Positions 52,921 through 60,774 of a stretch of DNA of 64,000 nucleotides are shown piece by piece (the first letter of the stretch is position 1; each line of letters opens with the position of its first letter). Position numbers and translations under genes: made by a program. The stretch is from an uncultured Paracoccaceae bacterium. GTDB taxonomy: Bacteria > Pseudomonadota > Alphaproteobacteria > Rhodobacterales > Rhodobacteraceae. The notes under the pieces were generated by a model that saw only the letters and a program-made list of their open reading frames with translations, had not been told where the DNA came from and searched no databases. The DNA lies in the NCBI GenBank assembly GCA_937146765.1, contig CAKZRP010000063.1, forward strand, positions 57,187 to 121,186, read 5' to 3'.

Positions 52921-54317
52921 GCGGTTTTCTCTCCTCCGACTTTCTGCTCGACACCGCCACCGCGCGGCGGCTCTTTCACGAGGTGGCGGCGGACTTGCCC
53001 ATCGTGGATTACCACAACCATCTGCCCCCGGCCGAGATCGCCGCAGATCGCCAGTGGGAGACGCTGGGCGAGATGTGGCTGGCGCATGACCACTACAAAT
53101 GGCGGGTGATGCGCTGGGCCGGGATTGACGAGGCGCGCGTCACCGGCGCGGCCTCTTGGCGGCAGAAATTCGACGCCTTTGCCGAAGCCATGCCGCGCGC
53201 GGTTTTGAACCCGGTGCACCATTGGTCGCATCTGGAGCTCTGGCGCTACTTTGACCTCACCGGCACGGTTCTGTCGCCAAAGACCGCTGACCATGTCTGG
53301 CAGGCTGCCAACGAACGGCTCGCCGATCAGGCCTATTCCGCGCAAAACCTGCTGCGGCGGATGAAGGTCGAACTGGTTGGCACCACCGATGATCCCATCG
53401 ACAGTCTGGAGCACCACGCCGCCCTCAAAGGCGCGGATATCCGCGTCGTTCCGACTTTTCGCCCGGATAAGTCCGTGCAGATCGAGGCGCCGGGCTTTGC
53501 CGCCTATCTCAACCAGCTGGAGGCGCTGACCCATCCGATCCGCAGCTTTGACGATCTGGTGGCGGCGCTTTTCCTGCGGCTCGACCACTTTGTCGCCCAT
53601 GGCTGCAAGGCGGCGGATCATGGCATCAACCATCTGGACGCAGGCGAAATCCCCGGTGCCCATGCGCTCGATGCCGCGCTAAAGGCGGCGCGGGCTGGGC
53701 TGGCGATCTCACCCGAGGCGGCGGCAGGCCATCGTGCGGCGCTGTTTGACGCGCTGGGCCGGGCCTATGCGGCGCGCGGATTGGTGATGCAGTGCCATAT
53801 GAATGTGGTGCGCAATGGCTCCACCCGGCTGCTGACCACGATCGGTCCTGATGCAGGCGGCGACAGCCTGCGCGACACCGATATGGCGGGGCCACTTAAC
53901 ATCCTTCTCGATCGTCTCGACCGCGATGGGCAGTTGCCGCGTATGGTGCTTTACGGGCTGGACCCGGCGCGCAATCCGGTGCTGGCGGCCACCGCGGGTA
54001 CCTTTCAGGACGGCTCGATCCCCGGCAAGGTGCAGGCGGGGGCGGCCTGGTGGTTCAACGACACGCTCGACGGGATGGAGGCGCAGATGCGCACTCTGGC
54101 GCAGGTCGGGCTTCTGTCCACCTTCCTTGGTATGCTGACCGACAGCCGCTCCTTCTTGTCGTTTCCAAGGCACGAATATTTCCGCCGTCTCCTCTGCGGG
54201 ATGATCGGTCGCTGGGCGGAGAACGGGCATTTGCCCGCGGATCAGGACACCCTCTATGGTCTTGTACGTGGCATCTGCTACGAAAACGCCCGCAACTGGT
54301 TCATGGGAGAGATCTGA
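52917..54317 (+). CDS. uxaC: Glucuronate isomerase
   Basis: The 466-residue protein belongs to the amidohydrolase-like UxaC family: PIVDYHNHLPPAEIAADR with metal-binding His residues, HDHYKWRVMRWAGIDE, LVGTTDDPIDSLEHH, VVPTFRPDK, MQCHMNVVRNGS and the C-terminal TDSRSFLSFPRHEYFRRLLC. It isomerises D-glucuronate to D-fructuronate, the first cytoplasmic step after the glucuronidase. Length is normal. Confidence 0.95.
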   Translation: MSGFLSSDFLLDTATARRLFHEVAADLPIVDYHNHLPPAEIAADRQWETLGEMWLAHDHYKWRVMRWAGIDEARVTGAASWRQKFDAFAEAMPRAVLNPVHHWSHLELWRYFDLTGTVLSPKTADHVWQAANERLADQAYSAQNLLRRMKVELVGTTDDPIDSLEHHAALKGADIRVVPTFRPDKSVQIEAPGFAAYLNQLEALTHPIRSFDDLVAALFLRLDHFVAHGCKAADHGINHLDAGEIPGAHALDAALKAARAGLAISPEAAAGHRAALFDALGRAYAARGLVMQCHMNVVRNGSTRLLTTIGPDAGGDSLRDTDMAGPLNILLDRLDRDGQLPRMVLYGLDPARNPVLAATAGTFQDGSIPGKVQAGAAWWFNDTLDGMEAQMRTLAQVGLLSTFLGMLTDSRSFLSFPRHEYFRRLLCGMIGRWAENGHLPADQDTLYGLVRGICYENARNWFMGEI

Positions 54318-55216
54318 TGCGCATTGTTTTCATCGGTGAATGCATGGTCGAATTGGCCCCGACCGAAGCCGGGCTCTACCGGATGGGATATGCGGGCGAT
54401 ACGTTCAACTGGGCCTGGCATTTGCGCTACCTTCTCGGAGGGGCCCATGAGGTGACCTATCTGACGGCGGTCGGTGATGATGCGCCTTCCGCTGACATGC
54501 TGGCCTTCATGAGGCGTGAGGGTATCGACACCTGCCACATTCGGACGATTCCCGGAGCCACGCCGGGTCTTTATCTGATCCGTCAGGAAAATGGTGACCG
54601 GGCGTTCAGCTATTGGCGAAGCCAATCTGCCGCGCGGAGGCTGGCGGAGGACCCATCTGCGCTAAACGAGGCATTGACCGGAGCGGATCTGATCTGCCTG
54701 TCCGGGATCACTTTGGCGATCCTTGACCCGCAGTCTCGGGTCCTGCTCTGGGAAGCAATTGCCAAGAGTGAAGCGCGGGTTGCATTCGATCCCAACATTC
54801 GACCGCAACTCTGGCCGGATGAGGCAACCTGCCGGGAGGTGCTGTCCGCGGCGGCCACGCGATCAGACATTCTGCTGCCCAGTTTCGGAGACGAAGCGCG
54901 GCTCTTTGGCGACAGCGCGCCTGCCCAGACCGCGGCGCGATATGCACAAGCCGGTGCCGGAGAAATAATCGTCAAAGATGGGGGGCAACCTGCCTTCATT
55001 CGCATCGGCGCAGAGGAGTTCTGTGTGGCTGCACCGGAGATGGCGGGTCTCCTTGTGGATGCCACTGGGGCCGGAGACGCTTTTAATGCGGGCTGGATTT
55101 CCGCCCGCCTGCAGGGCGCAGGTCCCTCCGAGGCGGCGCGACAGGCACATAGGCACGCGGCCAAGGTTCTTGCGGTTCCGGGAGCCTTGCTGCGCTCGCA
55201 GGGGGAGGAGGCGTAA
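54317..55216 (+). CDS. kdgK: 2-keto-3-deoxygluconate kinase
   Basis: The 299-residue PfkB-family kinase starts at ATG 54317, overlapping the uxaC stop. It has IVFIGECMVELAPTEAG, the substrate region YAGDTFNWAWHLRYLL, and the C-terminal signature VDATGAGDAFNAGW with the catalytic Asp. It phosphorylates KDG from UxuA to KDPG. KDPG aldolase is not in the window. It is the last gene of the operon. Confidence 0.9.
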   Translation: MRIVFIGECMVELAPTEAGLYRMGYAGDTFNWAWHLRYLLGGAHEVTYLTAVGDDAPSADMLAFMRREGIDTCHIRTIPGATPGLYLIRQENGDRAFSYWRSQSAARRLAEDPSALNEALTGADLICLSGITLAILDPQSRVLLWEAIAKSEARVAFDPNIRPQLWPDEATCREVLSAAATRSDILLPSFGDEARLFGDSAPAQTAARYAQAGAGEIIVKDGGQPAFIRIGAEEFCVAAPEMAGLLVDATGAGDAFNAGWISARLQGAGPSEAARQAHRHAAKVLAVPGALLRSQGEEA

Positions 55217-55231
55217 ACGGGCCTCCCCCTG
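55199..55231 (+). terminator. Possible stem-loop at the end of kdgK
   Basis: A 10-bp stem CAGGGGGAGG/CCTCCCCCTG spans the kdgK stop codon and is followed by a weak CTTTT. It lies before the convergent chemoreceptor gene. Confidence 0.5.
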
Positions 55232-55297
55232 GTCAAGCTTTTCCGAGAGTTTTGCGCTCGTCCGGCCCAGCGGGGGCTGTGCGCGGTTTCTTGAGGC

Positions 55298-57145
55298 TCA
55301 GAAATCTTCCCACCCAACCGCGGCCTTCAGCGGCGTTTCGGTCTTGGCCGGAAGCGATACCCAGTCCTCGTCCTGGGGCGCTGGGGCTTGGCTCCTGGCC
55401 GGAGGCGCTTTGTCTTGGGCAGAAGTCTCGGGAGTCTCGATGCGGCGTTCTGTGCCATCGGTCTTGAAGACAGCAACTACGCGGGCCAATTGGGTGGCAT
55501 CGTTGCGCAACACTTGGCTCGCCGCGGTGGTTTCCTCGACCATGGCCGCATTGTGCTGCGTCACCTGGTCCAGCTGGGACACGCCGGTGTTGATTTCGTT
55601 CAGGGTGGTGGATTGCTCTTCGGCGCCAACCGCAATGCCACTCACATGTTTGGAAATCGTCTCGACTCGGCTGATGATCTTTTCCAGTTCTTCTCCTGTA
55701 CGTCCCACAAGGCGCACACCGGAGCCCACCTGCTCGGTACTGACCGAAATCAGATGTTTGATTTCCTGAGCGGCGTCGGCGGATCGCTGGGCAAGGGCGC
55801 GGACTTCAGCGGCGACAACGGCAAAGCCACGCCCGGCTTCGCCGGCTCGGGCGGCCTCGACACCGGCGTTCAGGGCCAAGAGATTGGTCTGAAAGGCGAT
55901 ATCATCGATCAAGGTGAGGATCTGCGAAATCTTGATCGACGAGGCTTCGATCTTGGACATGGCCTCTACAGCGTCGGAGACCACTTTGCCACTTTCCTCG
56001 GCGGTGTTGCGCGTTTCCTCTACGATGCTCTCGACCTGGCGTGCGCCCTCGGCGGCAAATTTGACGCTGCTGTTGAGCTGTTCCATTGCCGCGGCGGTCT
56101 CTTCGAGCGTTGCAGCCTGGCTCTCGGTGCGCTGTGACAGGTCGCCTGAGGAGACGCTGATCTGCTCGGCACTGGATCGGATCCGTTCAGAGCTTTCGAT
56201 GACCGAATCGATGATGCTGACCATCGTTGCCCGGGTCGAATTGAAATGGCGCCGCAGGCTCTCGTATTCGTCTGAGAAGGCCTCGGTGATCGCATGGGTG
56301 AGATCGCCGTCGGACATCTGTTTCAGCGCATGGTTGAGGGTGACCACAACGTGTTGCTGGCTGGCCTGGGCTGCCTCACGCTCTTGTTCCAGCGCCTTGG
56401 CAGTGGCGAGCTGCTGCTTGAGATTCTCTACGGTGCGGGCAATGTGCCCCACCTCATCCGCGCGGCCGAGATGTTTTCCAGGCTGGCTGTAGTCGCCTGT
56501 GGCGATGTCGTCGATCACTGATCCGACGTCCTGCAAGGGTACGCTCAGGACCCGACGCAGAATGGCGCCGGACACCAGCATCATCGCCAGCACCAGTCCG
56601 AGACCGATGGCGCAGGCGAGAAGTTGGTCCATCAGAGCGGCAGTCATTGCCGCCTTGCTGGACCAGACCATGGCAACGGCGCCGACCAGTTCACCCTTGG
56701 CGGTGGCGGCAGGGGCGGCGGACCAGCTGCCATCGGCGCTTCGCGCGTCCTTGCCGGACTGGGCCGCGGCGAGGGCGAGCTCAACAAGATCCTGCTGTTC
56801 AGCCTCCGTCAAGATCCCGACGCTGGCGAGGACAGTTCCTTGGGTATTGATGACAAGGCTGTGAACCGCGCGACCTTCGGAACTTTCGATAACGGCCAGC
56901 AAGTCCGCTTCCAGCTTGGCGCCATCGCCGAACCGGATCGGAGCGCCACTGCGTGACGCGAGGGAGGCCGTTACATTTGCGCCAAGCGAATGGATGCCGT
57001 CCTGCACCGCCTTGTCGATGATGACCTTGTTTGCAATTGTCAGAAAGAGGGCTGTCACCAAGGTGGCAGCCGTGATCAGAAGGCTGATTTTTGCAAAGAT
57101 TGACATGCCTTTCAGGCCGGCTGGCGTCTGAGATGCAGTGGTCAT
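55298..57145 (-). CDS. Methyl-accepting chemotaxis protein
   Basis: The 615-residue receptor has a first membrane helix (about 16-40), a periplasmic domain (about 40-170), a second helix (about 172-195), a HAMP domain and a signalling coiled coil. The conserved hairpin tip is visible as IDDIAFQTNLLALNAGVEAARAGEAGRGFAVVAAEVRALAQRSA. It ends in GWEDF, matching the W-x-x-F docking tail that recruits CheR/CheB, so it probably binds the methylation enzymes directly. The 3' flank meets the uronate operon. Confidence 0.93.
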   Translation of the reverse strand: MTTASQTPAGLKGMSIFAKISLLITAATLVTALFLTIANKVIIDKAVQDGIHSLGANVTASLASRSGAPIRFGDGAKLEADLLAVIESSEGRAVHSLVINTQGTVLASVGILTEAEQQDLVELALAAAQSGKDARSADGSWSAAPAATAKGELVGAVAMVWSSKAAMTAALMDQLLACAIGLGLVLAMMLVSGAILRRVLSVPLQDVGSVIDDIATGDYSQPGKHLGRADEVGHIARTVENLKQQLATAKALEQEREAAQASQQHVVVTLNHALKQMSDGDLTHAITEAFSDEYESLRRHFNSTRATMVSIIDSVIESSERIRSSAEQISVSSGDLSQRTESQAATLEETAAAMEQLNSSVKFAAEGARQVESIVEETRNTAEESGKVVSDAVEAMSKIEASSIKISQILTLIDDIAFQTNLLALNAGVEAARAGEAGRGFAVVAAEVRALAQRSADAAQEIKHLISVSTEQVGSGVRLVGRTGEELEKIISRVETISKHVSGIAVGAEEQSTTLNEINTGVSQLDQVTQHNAAMVEETTAASQVLRNDATQLARVVAVFKTDGTERRIETPETSAQDKAPPARSQAPAPQDEDWVSLPAKTETPLKAAVGWEDF

Positions 57146-57197
57146 GGATGTGTCCGTCCCCTTGTCACGTCACGCGGGCGAAAACTGTGGTGAAGCC

Positions 57198-57764
57198 TCA
57201 GAGGAGGCTCTCGGCATCAACCCCGACGGTGATCGCGCCAATCGGGGCTCCAGTGTCCGGGTCGATCACGGTGACGGAGATCTGTCCCTGGTATCTCTGG
57301 GTGGACTCATCCAGCTCGACTTCGCTGAAATGAACGCTGCCCGCGCCTTTTCCGAAGGTGTCCTGAAACTTGGCTTCGTCGCCCTGCCACATGTCGGATG
57401 TGACGGCGGAGGCTGCCACGTTCAGCCCATGTTCATCCATGACAAATACCTCTGTCATCGCACCACCGGAGGCCTCGACACGGGCGCGCAGGCCATCGGA
57501 CACCGGGTTGTCCAGAACAGGTGCTATCAGCGCATGAGAGGCATTGCCGACATTTGCCCGCCAATCCTTGTCCATCTCATCGATCCGGGCCTGATCAAGG
57601 CCGCTGTTGGCTGCGTTCTGGGCCTTGATCGCGGCGACGATCTCGGGACTGTTGGACCAATGGCTGATCTCGGAGTCCATGTAGGACTGAAGCGCAGGGG
57701 TGAATTCATCCGCAAGCACAGGCGTTGCGAGTAAAAGGCCGACGAGGGTGGAAACAAGGCGCAC
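57198..57764 (-). CDS. Secreted Cache/PDC-like sensor protein
   Basis: The 188-residue precursor has a signal peptide ending VLA (about residue 18). The mature part resembles a single PDC/Cache sensor: a long N-terminal helix (TPALQSYMDSEISHWSNSPEIVAAIKAQN), then MTEVFVMDEHGLNVAASAVTSDMWQGDEAKFQDTF and a C-terminal sheet ending DPDTGAPIGAITVGVDAESL. It has no membrane anchor or output domain. It is encoded 52 bp upstream of the chemoreceptor on the same strand and probably works with it as a separate ligand-sensing subunit. Confidence 0.7.
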   Translation of the reverse strand: MRLVSTLVGLLLATPVLADEFTPALQSYMDSEISHWSNSPEIVAAIKAQNAANSGLDQARIDEMDKDWRANVGNASHALIAPVLDNPVSDGLRARVEASGGAMTEVFVMDEHGLNVAASAVTSDMWQGDEAKFQDTFGKGAGSVHFSEVELDESTQRYQGQISVTVIDPDTGAPIGAITVGVDAESLL

Positions 57765-58100
57765 GATTGAACTCCTTCATGCCAAGGTCAGGGCAAGGAC
57801 CGTTCCATCTGGTCTACCGTAGAGAGTTTACCAGCCGATTAATCGGCCCATTCGACCGGATGTGCATCCATGATGCGACTCTCTGGTTCTGCTTTGCGAC
57901 CGCATCCGCTTTTGCAGCCCTGCGGAGGGAAAACGCTCTTGATCTCAAGCTGTTGCGGTGTGCAGAAAACAGAAAGACCGCTGGCAGTCGCGACAGCCGG
58001 ACTTGCGGTTTTTGCGCAAATTATACGTTGGAATCGCGGCCAGCTCTGCCTCAGGATGACGATAATGCCTGCGGGTGGTTGAGAGAGTAGGATCATATCG
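57765..58100. other. Divergent intergenic region with a palindrome
   Basis: The 336 bp between the sensor gene and the LysR gene contain no convincing gene. GCCGATTAATCGGC at 57834-57847 is a perfect palindrome and may be an operator for the leftward sensor/chemoreceptor genes. The region must hold the promoters of both flanking units. Confidence 0.5.
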
Positions 58101-58988
58101 ATGATCGAGTTGAAGGATCTGCAACTGCTGACAGCCCTTGCGCGTCATCAGCATTTCGCCAAGGCCGCAGAGGCTTGCAACATGTCCCAACCTGCCTTCT
58201 CGATGCGCATTCGCAGCCTCGAGGACAAATTGGGCATTTCAATCGTGCGGCGGGGCAACCGGTTTCAGGGCCTTACCGGCGAAGGCCAGATGATCGTCGA
58301 CCGGGCCAGGGGGATCCTCGACGGGGCCAAGGCGCTCGAACAGGAAGTGGCTGCGGCGCGAGGCGAGGTGACTGGAACCCTTGTGATCGGCGTGGTGCCG
58401 ACAGCCACGTCCTTTGCCGCCCAGTTGGTCAACCGTCTGCACCGGGCGCATCCGCGGGTGCTGGCCCGTCTCGAGGTAACCACCTCGCTCAGCATTCAGC
58501 AAAGGCTTTACGAGGGGACCATCGATGTCGGCGTGACCTATGGTGACAGTCTTGGCGGTGACCACATGAGCCTTACGCCGCTCTATGACGAAGCCTATGT
58601 TCTGATGGCCTGCGAGCAGATGCTCGAGGGGTATGGGGATCGCATGACCTGGGCCGAGGCTGCGACCCTGCCGCTGAGCCTGCTGGAACCGCAGATGCAG
58701 AACCGGCGCATCCTCGACAGGATTTTCGCGGATCAGGGCTTGCGACCTGAGGTGATGTCGGAATCCACCGGGTTCATGGCTTCGATTGTGATGGCGCGGG
58801 CGGGATCCGTGGCCACCATCCTGCCGCGCGCTCTGGTGGATGCGCTGGGGCCCTTGCAGGGAGCCCGGATTGTTCACTTGGTGGAGCCGGAGCCGATGCG
58901 CCCTATTTGTCTCGCTACGGTGGACCGTCAACCGGAACTCACCACCATCCGCGCCCTAAAGGGGATCATTGCTGCGAGCGCATCATAA
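58101..58988 (+). CDS. LysR-type regulator of the formate dehydrogenase operon
   Basis: The 295-residue protein begins MIELKDLQLLTALARHQHFAKAAEACNMSQPAFSMRIRSLEDKLGISIVRR, a standard LysR HTH, followed by an effector domain (GTLVIGVVPTATSFAAQLV...). It lies 94 bp upstream of the formate dehydrogenase genes on the same strand. LysR regulators with this position (FdsR-like) respond to formate in related bacteria; the link is by context. Confidence 0.85.
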   Translation: MIELKDLQLLTALARHQHFAKAAEACNMSQPAFSMRIRSLEDKLGISIVRRGNRFQGLTGEGQMIVDRARGILDGAKALEQEVAAARGEVTGTLVIGVVPTATSFAAQLVNRLHRAHPRVLARLEVTTSLSIQQRLYEGTIDVGVTYGDSLGGDHMSLTPLYDEAYVLMACEQMLEGYGDRMTWAEAATLPLSLLEPQMQNRRILDRIFADQGLRPEVMSESTGFMASIVMARAGSVATILPRALVDALGPLQGARIVHLVEPEPMRPICLATVDRQPELTTIRALKGIIAASAS

Positions 58989-59082
58989 ACGATGCTTATT
59001 GCGCCTTTTGGCATTCCAATTTGACCCAAGGGGGGGCGGGTGAGATGGCCTAGCGTCAAGGCACCGAAATTGGGAGTGACCC

Positions 59083-60771
59083 ATGGCACCTCTGGACAAC
59101 ACAAAAGGCGTTTGGAAATCCGGACGCGGCAAGGGGCGCAAGACCCCAAAAGGTCGTCAACTTGACGATCAGGCGCATTCCGAGGTCCTTGACCTCTTGG
59201 GCGACCGCCCCCGCAACCGCGACTTGCTGATCGAATTCCTGCATCTGGTGCAGGACAAGTTCGGCCATATCTCCGCCGCGCATATCCGCGCGCTGTCGGA
59301 GGAAATGCGGGTCGGGCAGGCGGAGATCTACGAGGTCGCCAGTTTCTACGCCCATTTCGACGTGGTGAAAGAAGGCGAGACGCCGCCACCCGCGCTGACC
59401 ATTCGGGTTTGCGACTCGCTGTCTTGCGAGCTGGCCGGGGCCGCGCAGTTGAAGTCCGCTCTGGAGGCCGGGATGGACCCGTCTCAGGTGCGCGTGCTGC
59501 GCGCACCCTGCATGGGGCGCTGCGACACCGCCCCGGTGCTCGAGATCGGTCATAACCACATCGACCACGCCACCGTGGAAAAGGTCGAAGCGGCGATTGC
59601 GGCGGGCGACACCCATGCGCATCTGCCCGATTACGAGACCTTTGCGACCTACGCGGCAGCGGGCGGCTATGCCGTGCTCAAAGATTTGCGCGCAAACGGC
59701 AACTGGGAGGCGGTGCAGGGCAAGGTGCTGGCGGCCGGTCTGCGTGGCCTTGGCGGTGCGGGTTTCCCCTCTGGCAAGAAATGGGGCTTTGTGCGCGGCA
59801 ATGCCGGGCCGCGCTATCTCGCCGTCAATGGCGATGAGGGCGAGCCGGGCACCTTCAAGGACCGCTACTACCTAGAGCGCACACCGCATCTGTTCCTTGA
59901 GGGGATGCTGATCGCCGCTTGGGCGGTGGAGGCGGAAAAAGCCTTCATCTATATGCGCGACGAATATCCTGCGGTGCTGGAGATCCTTGCCCGCGAAATT
60001 CGGGCTCTGGAAGAGGCCGGTATCGTGGAGGCAGGGTATATCGACCTGCGCCGTGGGGCAGGGGCCTATATCTGCGGTGAAGAATCCGCGATGATCGAAT
60101 CCATCGAAGGCAAACGCGGCGAGCCGCGCCATCGACCGCCCTTTGTGGCGCAGGTGGGCATCTTTGGTCGCCCGACTTTGGTGCATAACGTCGAAACGCT
60201 CTTGTGGATCGCGCGCATCAACCGCGAAGGGCCGGAGGTTCTGAACGCGGTGGAAAAGAACGGCCGCAAGGGGCTGCGCTCTTATTCCGTCTCCGGTCGG
60301 GTGAAGCAGCCGGGCGTGCATCTTCTGCCCGCAGGCTCCACCATCCTCGACGTGATCGAGGCGGCGGGCGGCATGCTCGACGGGCATAGCTTCAAGGCCT
60401 ATCAGCCGGGCGGGCCGTCTTCTGGCCTGCTGCCCGCGCATATGAACGACATTCCGCTCGATTTCGATACGCTGCAACCGCATGGGTCCTTCATTGGCTC
60501 CGCGGCTGTGGTGGTGCTGTCGGATCAGGATTCCGCACGCGATGCGGCGCTCAACATGCTGCGGTTCTTTGAGGATGAAAGCTGCGGCCAATGCACCCCC
60601 TGTCGGGTCGGCTGCGAGAAGGCTGTGAAGCTGATGCAGGCGGACAAATGGGACCAGTCGCTGTTGGAAGAGCTGAGCCAGACCATGGTGGATGCCTCCA
60701 TCTGCGGTCTCGGCCAAGCCGCGCCGAACCCGATCCGCCTGACCATGAAACACTTCCCCGAGGAGATCTGA
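59083..60771 (+). CDS. fdhB: NAD-dependent formate dehydrogenase, fused gamma-beta (diaphorase) subunit
   Basis: The 562-residue protein fuses a NuoE-like thioredoxin-fold domain (residues about 25-160; 2Fe-2S cysteines in VCDSLSCELAG and APCMGRCDTAP) to a NuoF-like domain. The latter has the NADH/FMN sites GLRGLGGAGFPSGKKW and AVNGDEGEPGTFKDR, CGEESAMI, and the 4Fe-4S motif CGQCTPCRVGC. In many bacteria these are two genes (fdsG, fdsB); the fusion resembles the FDH1 beta subunit of methylotrophs. It passes electrons from the alpha subunit to NAD+. Confidence 0.92.
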   Translation: MAPLDNTKGVWKSGRGKGRKTPKGRQLDDQAHSEVLDLLGDRPRNRDLLIEFLHLVQDKFGHISAAHIRALSEEMRVGQAEIYEVASFYAHFDVVKEGETPPPALTIRVCDSLSCELAGAAQLKSALEAGMDPSQVRVLRAPCMGRCDTAPVLEIGHNHIDHATVEKVEAAIAAGDTHAHLPDYETFATYAAAGGYAVLKDLRANGNWEAVQGKVLAAGLRGLGGAGFPSGKKWGFVRGNAGPRYLAVNGDEGEPGTFKDRYYLERTPHLFLEGMLIAAWAVEAEKAFIYMRDEYPAVLEILAREIRALEEAGIVEAGYIDLRRGAGAYICGEESAMIESIEGKRGEPRHRPPFVAQVGIFGRPTLVHNVETLLWIARINREGPEVLNAVEKNGRKGLRSYSVSGRVKQPGVHLLPAGSTILDVIEAAGGMLDGHSFKAYQPGGPSSGLLPAHMNDIPLDFDTLQPHGSFIGSAAVVVLSDQDSARDAALNMLRFFEDESCGQCTPCRVGCEKAVKLMQADKWDQSLLEELSQTMVDASICGLGQAAPNPIRLTMKHFPEEI

Positions 60772-60774
60772 GAG

